From Cuspidothrix sp046080565 (lineage in GTDB: Bacteria > Cyanobacteriota > Cyanobacteriia > Cyanobacteriales > Nostocaceae): a stretch of 15,603 nucleotides of DNA. The stretch is from assembly GCA_046080565.1 (NCBI GenBank), contig JBJTUF010000153.1, positions 1 through 15,603 of the forward strand. The letters run 5' to 3'. A program made the position numbers and the translations under genes. A model generated the notes under the pieces. That model saw only the letters and a program-made list of their open reading frames with translations. It did no database searches and was not told the DNA's origin. This document shows positions 1 through 5,319 of the stretch, in pieces; within the stretch, counting starts at the first letter, position 1, and each line of letters opens with the position of its first letter.

Positions 1-1
1 A

Positions 2-139
2 AATGCTTTCGGAAAATTGTTTGATATGATTGTGGTAACATTTTTTGCGTTGGGGGCTTCCTTGTCCCCATTTTTTTTACACCCTTATTTTCTCAAATTA
101 TTGCCACATCTCATCTTCAACCGCCTTGTCACCCGTTAA
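2..139 (+). other. Possible C-terminal tail of a membrane protein cut by the window edge, or a pseudogene remnant
   Basis: A frame open from the left edge to a TAA at 137-139 encodes about 45 residues rich in hydrophobic residues, with a span resembling a membrane helix (FDMIVVTFFALGASLSPFF). A second hydrophobic open stretch, at 157-318 in another frame, includes AELTGVLAITGSVLVIVNG, which could be the last helix of a transporter. The two together would fit a frameshifted membrane-protein gene, but I recognise no family and the left part lies outside the window. The ATG-started frame at 45-230 is a poorer candidate, rich in Cys, Ser and Trp with no domain look. Confidence is low. Confidence 0.2.
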
Positions 140-386
140 GCTGTTTTGCTGGTTGAGTTTTGGTGGCAGAATTAACGGGTGTGTTAGCTATTACTGGCAG
201 TGTATTAGTAATAGTCAATGGTGTAGATAGAAAAAAACTGAGTAATGTAAAAGTTTTGAGAAAAATGGGTAATTTCATAGTGATAAGGTGGAAATTCCTT
301 TTGTATATTCTTCTATAAGAAACGCCAAAATTTAGTTGATAGTTCCCTCATGACCTAATTTCCTTGAATGTTGAGTTGCGATATAG

Positions 387-406
387 TTTACACTCAACAG
401 TGTAAA
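387..406. promoter_or_regulatory. Perfect 20-bp palindrome, operator-like
   Basis: TTTACACTCAACAGTGTAAA has two perfect 8-bp arms around a 4-bp centre. The size and symmetry are like operators of dimeric helix-turn-helix repressors such as TetR-family proteins; as RNA it could also form a short hairpin. No gene begins within about 400 bp downstream, so its target is unclear and a regulatory role is inference only. Confidence 0.3.
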
Positions 407-420
407 TAGAACCCAATAAA

Positions 421-523
421 TCCCCCTTAAAAAGCGGGACTTTGATTAATTCCTGTCCCCCCTTTTTAAAGGAGGTTAAAGGGTATCAAATCCCATTGAT
501 TGATTCCTGTCCCCCCCTTTTTA
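421..523. repeat. C-rich/A-rich interspersed repeats, two related units
   Basis: Two near-identical stretches reading GATTRATTCCTGTCCCCCC followed by TTTTTA occur at 444-468 and 498-523, separated by AGGAGGTTAAAGGG-type sequence. The first is preceded by TCCCCCTTAAAAAGCGGG. This is a C5-T5 / A-G5 kind of small intergenic repeat; a related hairpin occurs at 9644-9660. Confidence 0.55.
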
Positions 524-531
524 AGCTACGG

Positions 532-686
532 TGTACACACAAGTCCTATCTGTCTTCAGTTTGAGTCTGTTTTGCCCCCTAAATCCCCCAACTTTGGGGG
601 ACTTTGAAAACTCTTGTTCCCCCAGAATTGGGGGTTAGGGGGCGATTTGATAGCGAAGCGCTCCGTAGGAATCACTTGTGTGTACA
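532..686. repeat. MITE-like element with 13-bp terminal inverted repeats
   Basis: The element is bounded by TGTACACACAAGT (532-544) and its exact reverse complement ACTTGTGTGTACA (674-686), 155 bp in all. Inside it, a C-rich arm at 574-591 (GCCCCCTAAATCCCCCAA) faces a G-rich arm at 628-643, so single-stranded DNA or RNA would fold into a strong hairpin. It has no coding capacity. A left-end fragment of the same family lies at 4213-4309, which supports a dispersed element rather than a one-off palindrome. The transposase that might mobilise it is not in the window. Confidence 0.6.
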
Positions 687-822
687 GGATAGCTTACTAA
701 GGGACTACAGGGGGGTCTGATTATGTGCATCTTCATATTAAATTGGTATTACTTAATTAGTGATAACATATTATAACACATTAACTTATCATCCTCATTG
801 TCACATCAATATTAACAACACT

Positions 823-1659
823 ATGAGTTATGACAACGTTTGTAAACTACTAGCAGAAAAATATCCCTTTGATTTTGCTAAATGGTTACTTCCCCAAGAA
901 CCAAAAACAATTAAAGTCTTAAAAACCGAATTGAGTATAGAACCAATTCGCGCTGATTTTGTCACCTTTTTACAAACAGAAAATCGGATTTTACATATTG
1001 AATTTCAAACCAACCCAAAATCTAAACCTCCCATTCCTTTTAGAGAGTTAGACTATTCAGTGAGATTAATCCGTACATATCAAGTTCCCGTTACTCAAGT
1101 CGTGATTTTCTTGCAAGAAACAGATGATCCAATTGTTTTTACTGAAGAATATGTTAACGAAACAACTAGACACCGTTACCGTGTGATCAGAATGTGGGAA
1201 GAAGAACCAGAATTATTTTTAAATAGTCTACCATTATTACCATTAGCACCATTAACCCGGACAAATTCACCCCAAGGTTTATTATCCCAGATTGCGAATA
1301 ATGTTGCTAAAATTGCAGATAGGGAGACTAAACAGGATATTGCAGCTTACACAGAGATTTTAGCAGGTTTGCGGTTTGAGAAAGATTTTATTCGTCAATT
1401 ATTGAGTGAGGACATTATGCAAGAATCAGTAATTTATCAGGATATTTTCCAGAAGGGAGAACAAAAAGGAGAACAAAAAGGAGAAGTTAAATTTTGTCTC
1501 CGGTTACTAAATCAACGGTTTGGAGAACTTGATTCTGAAATAGTTGAAAGAGTTAAAATCCTACCTGTTGAACAGTTAGAAAATTTAGGTGCAGCGTTGT
1601 TTAATATTTCCGAAGTTGCTGATTTGGTCAGTTGGTTAAATCAACAAGATGATCATTAA
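823..1659 (+). CDS. Rpn/PD-(D/E)XK nuclease-like protein with DUF4351-type C-terminus
   Basis: The product is 278 residues if it starts at ATG 823; a GTG at 760 in the same frame would add 21 residues, but those (YYNTLTYHPHCHININN) do not look like protein and the family typically starts near MSYDN. The N-terminal half resembles the transposase-like/Rpn endonuclease fold, with Asp45 (ADFV) and a Glu60-Phe-Gln62 pair (HIEFQ) placed like a PD-(D/E)XK active site. Residues about 210-221 are a KGEQ repeat, and residues 222-278 (LLNQRFGELDSEIVERV...LSxLxxLGAALFNI style) match the DUF4351 tail common in cyanobacteria. Such proteins occur in many paralogous copies and are thought linked to recombination or mobile DNA; the true function is unknown. 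A hairpin terminator follows. It stands alone, convergent with the aminotransferase gene. Confidence 0.8.
   Translation: MSYDNVCKLLAEKYPFDFAKWLLPQEPKTIKVLKTELSIEPIRADFVTFLQTENRILHIEFQTNPKSKPPIPFRELDYSVRLIRTYQVPVTQVVIFLQETDDPIVFTEEYVNETTRHRYRVIRMWEEEPELFLNSLPLLPLAPLTRTNSPQGLLSQIANNVAKIADRETKQDIAAYTEILAGLRFEKDFIRQLLSEDIMQESVIYQDIFQKGEQKGEQKGEVKFCLRLLNQRFGELDSEIVERVKILPVEQLENLGAALFNISEVADLVSWLNQQDDH
1456..1485 (+). repeat. In-frame 12-bp tandem repeat encoding KGEQ
   Basis: GGAGAACAAAAA is repeated exactly at 1456-1467 and 1468-1479, with a half unit GGAGAA at 1480-1485. Each unit adds four residues (the KGEQ cycle) between the nuclease-like and DUF4351-like parts, so slippage changes linker length without breaking the frame. 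Confidence 0.8.
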
Positions 1660-1667
1660 TAGTAAAT

Positions 1668-1692
1668 TTTGGGTTGAGAAAATCAACCCAAA
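1668..1692. terminator. Hairpin terminator between convergent genes
   Basis: TTTGGGTTGA (1668-1677) pairs perfectly with TCAACCCAAA (1683-1692) around a GAAAA loop. It sits 9 bp after the stop of the Rpn-like gene and 47 bp past the stop of the convergent aminotransferase gene, with A/T-rich flanks on both sides, so it can plausibly end transcription from both directions. Confidence 0.65.
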
Positions 1693-1738
1693 TTACTTTC
1701 AAATTTGTCAGCTATTGTATACGAAAACTAGCTATAAA

Positions 1739-2890
1739 CTAATTATTAGAGATCATTGTTCCTAGTGCAGCTATCAATTTATCCACGCTTTCAGGACGAC
1801 TATTAAAACCCATTAAACCTACACGCCAAACTTTACCAGCTAGTTCACCCAAACCGCCACCAATCTCAATATTATGCTCCAGTAATAACTGCCTAGCAAC
1901 TAATTTACCATTTACGCCTTCAGGAATACAAACAGTTGTTAAAGTTGGTAAACGATACTCCTTTTCAACGTGCATTTTTAAACCGATATCTTCCAAACCT
2001 TGCCATAGATATTCGACATTTTTTTGATGACGTTGCCAACAATTTGCTAAACCTTCCTCAGCTACTAAACGCAGAGCTTCCCGTAAACCATAATATAAGT
2101 TAATGGGTGCAGTGTGGTGATATGTGCGATCGCTCCCCCAATATTTCCCCAACAATGTCATATCTAAATACCAGTTTGCGACCTTAGATTGACGCTTTTG
2201 CAATTTTTCCATTGCTCTTGGACTCATGGTAAAGGGGGAAGCACCAGGAGAACAGCCCAAACCTTTTTGACTACAACTATAACTTAAATCAACGCCCCAC
2301 TCATCTAAAAAGATGGGAACACCACCCAAACTGGTAACAGTATCTATTAATAATAACGTTCCATGTTGACGACACAATTCACCTACACCCTCTAAAGGTT
2401 GACGTGCGCCGGTGGAAGTTTCGGCATGAACTAAAGCCAAAATTGCGGGTTTATGGGTGGCTAGGGCGGCGCTAATTTCTTCTAAACTGAAAACTTGTCC
2501 CCAGGGTTTAGTAATAGTGCGGACATCTGCGCCATATCTACCCGCCATATCTACTAAGCGATTACTGAAATAACCTGCTACACCAATTAATACCACATCA
2601 CCAGGTTCTACAGAGTTGGCGATAGTAGCTTCCATCGCGGCCGTACCTGTACCACTGACAGCGATAGTATGGGGGTTTTCCGTTTGCCATACATAGCGTA
2701 ACAGAGATTGAATCTCATCCATGAGATTTAAAAAAGCCGGATCTAAATGCCCTAAAGGTCGGGTACTCATCGCTTTTAACACCGTTGGATGGGTATTGGA
2801 TGGACCTGGGCCTAGTAAGAGACGGTTGGGGACTTCCAGGGGGTCAAGTGCTAGATGGTGACTATCGTTGATGGAAATGGTAGATGTCAT
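1739..2890 (-). CDS. Class V pyridoxal-phosphate aminotransferase, alanine/serine-glyoxylate type
   Basis: The product is 383 residues from ATG 2888-2890. It should move an amino group from alanine or serine to glyoxylate, giving glycine, as in photorespiratory glycolate metabolism; the exact donor cannot be read from sequence. The family features are present: N-terminal RLLLGPGPSNTHP (23-35), phosphate-binding SGTGTAAMEA (79-88), Asp183 in LLIDTVTSLGG for the PLP ring nitrogen, and Schiff-base Lys209 in SCSQKGLG. The length is normal for the family. The frame stays open to an ATG at 2974, but the extra 28 residues (ITNYQPPITNYQLP) are only a translated heptamer repeat and overlap the preceding gene, so I reject that start. 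The gene follows the glycosyltransferase on the same strand after 62 bp and may be co-transcribed. Homologues have been mislabelled as soluble hydrogenase subunit. Confidence 0.88.
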   Translation of the reverse strand: MTSTISINDSHHLALDPLEVPNRLLLGPGPSNTHPTVLKAMSTRPLGHLDPAFLNLMDEIQSLLRYVWQTENPHTIAVSGTGTAAMEATIANSVEPGDVVLIGVAGYFSNRLVDMAGRYGADVRTITKPWGQVFSLEEISAALATHKPAILALVHAETSTGARQPLEGVGELCRQHGTLLLIDTVTSLGGVPIFLDEWGVDLSYSCSQKGLGCSPGASPFTMSPRAMEKLQKRQSKVANWYLDMTLLGKYWGSDRTYHHTAPINLYYGLREALRLVAEEGLANCWQRHQKNVEYLWQGLEDIGLKMHVEKEYRLPTLTTVCIPEGVNGKLVARQLLLEHNIEIGGGLGELAGKVWRVGLMGFNSRPESVDKLIAALGTMISNN

Positions 2891-2901
2891 AAATTTTAAT
2901 T

Positions 2902-2945
2902 TTGGTAATTGGTAATTGGTAATTGGTGGTTGGTAATTGGTAATT
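2902..2945. repeat. Tandem heptamer repeat (TTGGTAA type)
   Basis: About six head-to-tail copies of TTGGTAA, one imperfect (GGTGG), fill the short gap between the glycosyltransferase and aminotransferase genes. This is the short tandemly repeated repetitive sequence class typical of heterocystous cyanobacteria. Because seven is not a multiple of three, the repeat reads open in the aminotransferase frame and creates a false N-terminal extension. Confidence 0.85.
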
Positions 2946-2952
2946 TCCGCTT

Positions 2953-4116
2953 TTAATATTTTCTCCCACGCCATTCTCGCGGAGTGCGGAATGCAGATAA
3001 AAAGATTCGCAGCACCGCTAAAGGGTCAGCCAAGGGAGAAAGCCAAAATAACCAACCTCCTGTGGCATCTTTGCGATCATAAGATGGAGCGATCGCTAAT
3101 AATAAAGCAAAACGAATCACCACCAAAAATATGTTTAATCCTAATAACATCTTTGCAGGTAATGAAACATCTAATACAGACACAAACCAGTAACTCAACA
3201 AAATCAACACAGGTAAACCCTGTACAGCAGATAATAACCATAAATCGCCCCAAATCTGAGCGCGAGAAGAAGCATCTTTTAAATCTAAACTGCGTCCCCA
3301 TTCCTTCCAAGTTTCTAGCGCCCCTTCATACATCCTCACCTTTAGCACCTTCGCCCCATCTAGAAAGCCTACCTTAAAGCCCTCAAAAGCAATGTTCCGC
3401 GCTAAAGTCACATCATCACAAAAAGAACCTTTGGCGCTGCTGTAACCATTTACAGCCTTTAATACAGAGCGACGACATAAAAAACACTGGCCGTTAGCCA
3501 TAACTCGTTCTGGTTGTTCAGTATAAATCCCCGTAGGATCAAATCTATACAGCAACGTCATTAACAAAGCTGGTTGTAACCAACATTCTCCGGGATACTT
3601 GAGGATAAACTGAGGTGATAAAGATACTAAATCATAACCTTGGGCGATCGCTGTTTTCACCAAACTTGCCACCAAACCAGGATGGGGTTGAATATCCGCA
3701 TCCATGCCCAAAAACCATTCACTTCCCTCAGCAGTAAATAAAAAGCCATTATGCAACGCCCAAGGACGACCAACCCAACCGGAGGGTAAAGGGTCATCTG
3801 TCATCACCCGAAAGCGAGGGTCGGTTACGGCTGCGGTTTTCACCAAGTCGGGAGTACCATCTTGAGAGCGACTATCAACAACTATAATTTCTCGCACTTC
3901 ATAACTTTGGCGACTTAAACCAGCCAACAGAGGACTAATTCGTAATGCCTCATTTAATGTGGGTACAACTACACTAACAGTTCCCAAAAGTTCCGGTGTG
4001 GGTTGTTGTGGTTTTAGGGCTGGATAACGTCCTGGACCCTTGAGTAACCGGGAAAGCAAAATCGCCGTTGCAGGTACTTGGATAAGTAGCAGTAGAAAAG
4101 GAATAATATTTAACAA
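2953..4116 (-). CDS. cruG: Membrane-bound family 2 glycosyltransferase, CruG-like (carotenoid 2'-O-glycosyltransferase)
   Basis: The protein has 387 residues. A hydrophobic anchor at 1-23 is followed by a GT-A domain: VSVVVPTLNEA (47-57) and EIIVVDSRSQDGT (76-88) bind the nucleotide sugar, and Asp139-Ala-Asp141 (GMDADIQP) is the metal-binding DxD. CDDV (233-236) is the likely acceptor or base region, and EWGRSLDLK (272-280) sits where processive families carry QxxRW. Three more hydrophobic segments follow, at about 290-312, 322-345 and 354-375. This layout fits CruG, which glycosylates hydroxylated gamma-carotene derivatives to myxoxanthophyll-type glycosides, and also the related HpnB-like group. 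CruG is the better guess in a cyanobacterium, but its usual partner cruF (the 1',2'-hydratase) is not next to it here, so the symbol is tentative. The aminotransferase gene follows on the same strand. Confidence 0.75.
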   Translation of the reverse strand: MLNIIPFLLLLIQVPATAILLSRLLKGPGRYPALKPQQPTPELLGTVSVVVPTLNEALRISPLLAGLSRQSYEVREIIVVDSRSQDGTPDLVKTAAVTDPRFRVMTDDPLPSGWVGRPWALHNGFLFTAEGSEWFLGMDADIQPHPGLVASLVKTAIAQGYDLVSLSPQFILKYPGECWLQPALLMTLLYRFDPTGIYTEQPERVMANGQCFLCRRSVLKAVNGYSSAKGSFCDDVTLARNIAFEGFKVGFLDGAKVLKVRMYEGALETWKEWGRSLDLKDASSRAQIWGDLWLLSAVQGLPVLILLSYWFVSVLDVSLPAKMLLGLNIFLVVIRFALLLAIAPSYDRKDATGGWLFWLSPLADPLAVLRIFLSAFRTPREWRGRKY

Positions 4117-4212
4117 TTTTAACCCTGACTTTTTGTATACAATAGCTAGTTTAAATTTTCTCGCAATTTAGGCAAATTAACTTAACGGTATTGGCGTGAG
4201 AAACCCCACCCC

Positions 4213-4309
4213 CCCTACGCTGTACATACAAGTCCTACTTGTCTGTGTCTAAGCCTGTTTTGCCCCTAAATCCCCTGCCTCCGTGACTTCCAACTTTGGG
4301 GGTTAGGTC
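4213..4309. repeat. Truncated copy of the MITE-like element found at 532-686
   Basis: CTACGCTGTACATACAAGTCCTA matches the left end of the element at 525-547 with few differences, and CTGTTTTGCCCC plus TAAATCCCC and CAACTTTGGGGG repeat its interior. The right terminal repeat (ACTTGTGTGTACA) is missing; the similarity ends near 4309, and an extra CTGCCTCCGTGACTTC is present inside. Confidence 0.5.
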
Positions 4310-4855
4310 GCATTAATAACATATTCCATCAGATGGTTTTGCAGTGTGAATCCGTTATGTTGACATTGAACATCTCCAGAAATTACATAAGCGTGGTTTG
4401 AAACCCTTGTAGAGACCTTGGATGGAACTTCTCTACATTCTTTTGCTCCAGCAATTAGCGATCGCCATTTTAGCCTATCTATGCTTCTGAACATCTGCTG
4501 GGAAGTCACAGGAGGAATGATCTTATTGACTGGACTTTAGACTAAAACACAAAATGACTCAGGGAAGCTGAATTGAAAAAAAGCAAACTAAGTAGGTTAG
4601 CATTGAAAATTGTCCTTATGATAAGGCAAAGGCAATAGGCAAGAGTAAAGAAGTTTTTAGAGATTTTACTTTTCTTTACATACCTTGAATTTTTTATCTT
4701 CACCTAATTAAAAAGTCCAAAAAATTAGGAATCAAGCAGTTTTTGGCTAAAACTTACGTGAAACTGAAGTACGCTTTTTAACGATGAAATAGCGAATTAT
4801 ACGTTATTTATTGTGTCCTAGTTTCCAGTCAGGAGCTAGTTTTTTTGAGAAAACT

Positions 4856-4873
4856 TTTACAATGAATTTAACA
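4856..4873 (+). promoter_or_regulatory. Weak HLR1-like (RpaB-type) site upstream of the small membrane-protein gene
   Basis: TTTACAATGAATTTAACA has a good first half (TTTACAAT) and a degenerate second half (TTTAACA) of the direct-repeat HLR1 motif bound by RpaB, a regulator of photosystem and high-light genes. It lies 73-90 bp before the start codon. The second half-site mismatch makes this speculative. Confidence 0.2.
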
Positions 4874-4945
4874 CTATCTGGCAACAGAAAGACTAAAATC
4901 AGAACGGACAGATTAGCCCTGTAATTTAAGGAGGCTTAGAACAAT

Positions 4946-5086
4946 ATGTCCGATTTAAATCGCGGAATCATGAAATTTGAAGGTGCAGATTCACCTAAAG
5001 CTATTACGATCTCCACTTTCGTACTTTTAGGATCAATCGCTGGACTGATCCTTTGGGCGCTTACCTCTGCCTATGCACTAGGCTAG
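4946..5086 (+). CDS. Small single-span membrane protein, possibly a photosystem/thylakoid subunit
   Basis: This 46-residue gene is supported by an almost perfect ribosome binding site, AAGGAGG at 4928-4934, 11 bp before ATG 4946, and by a hairpin terminator just after its stop. The first 20 residues are soluble (MSDLNRGIMKFEGADSPKA), then residues 21-45 form one membrane helix (ITISTFVLLGSIAGLILWALT) ending in AYALG. The size, one helix and cyanobacterial setting resemble small photosystem II or NDH-1 subunits and assembly factors such as Psb35; I recall similar conserved cyanobacterial proteins but cannot match it to a named one. The HLIP chlorophyll-binding motif (ExxNGRxAMxG) is absent. 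It lies 233 bp before the PlsY-like fusion gene, on the same strand, but the terminator suggests its own transcript. Confidence 0.75.
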   Translation: MSDLNRGIMKFEGADSPKAITISTFVLLGSIAGLILWALTSAYALG

Positions 5087-5104
5087 ATTCCTGGAATAAT
5101 ATTC

Positions 5105-5145
5105 AAAGACACTAGCAATACTTTTATAGTTTTCTAGTGTCCTTT
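5105..5145 (+). terminator. Hairpin terminator after the small membrane-protein gene
   Basis: AAAGACACTAG (5105-5115) and CTAGTGTCCTTT (5134-5145) form an 8-bp perfect GACACTAG stem, extended by A-T pairs past one bulged C, around an 18-nt loop, 18 bp past the stop codon. The downstream arm ends in CCTTTAT, giving a modest T-rich tail. Confidence 0.6.
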
Positions 5146-5159
5146 ATAACAGGGGGCAG

Positions 5160-5265
5160 GACGCAGGAGGCAAAAGGCAAGAGGCAAGAGGCAAGAGGCA
5201 AGAGGCAGAAAGAATTTTCCCAATTACCAATTACCAATTACCAATTACCCATTACCAATTACCAA
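5160..5265. repeat. Two adjacent tandem heptamer arrays (GGCAAGA and CAATTAC types)
   Basis: AGGCAAG/GGCAAGA units repeat about five times around 5169-5208, then CAATTAC units about six times from 5220 to 5264 with one variant (CCATTAC). The two families of cyanobacterial tandem heptamers sit back to back just upstream of the fusion gene. Confidence 0.85.
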
Positions 5266-5319
5266 ATTTTTGTTAATAACCAAGAATTTTCCAGAAATAT
5301 TAAATTTAAAGATTAAAGA

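Larger units (their letters stand above)
140..822. other. Repeat-rich intergenic region
   Basis: No convincing gene lies here. It holds a 10-bp inverted repeat CACCCGTTAA (130-139) / TTAACGGGTG (172-181), the 20-bp palindrome at 387-406, C-rich direct repeats at 421-523 and a MITE-like element at 532-686, listed separately. Open frames are short and run through the repeats. Promoters for the gene at 823 could not be assigned with confidence. Confidence 0.6.
4117..4945. other. Long non-coding stretch between divergent genes
   Basis: This stretch separates the glycosyltransferase gene (-) from the small membrane-protein gene (+) and must hold both promoters. It contains a MITE fragment (4213-4309), heptamer-like GGCAATAGGCAAGAG near 4630-4646 and a weak HLR1-like sequence near 4856. 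The one ATG/GTG-started frame of note (4303-4509, minus strand, 68 residues) shows no family resemblance and begins inside the repeat, so I do not call it a gene. Confidence 0.6.

Noticed and set aside
760..822. GTG start extending the Rpn-like protein by 21 residues
   Set aside because: The added residues are His/Asn/Tyr-rich and unlike the family start; ATG 823 (MSYDNVCKLLAEKYPFDFAK) fits homologues.
2937..3377. 146-residue plus-strand open frame
   Set aside because: It lies antisense to the glycosyltransferase and aminotransferase genes, which have clear motifs; its own translation has no domain features.
4303..4509. 68-residue minus-strand frame in the long intergenic region
   Set aside because: It starts at GTG, ends in the truncated MITE copy, and shows no hydrophobic pattern, motif or known family. 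It may be a remnant but cannot be supported as a gene.
5160..5265. CRISPR array
   Set aside because: The repeats are seven-base tandem units without spacers; no cas genes are near.
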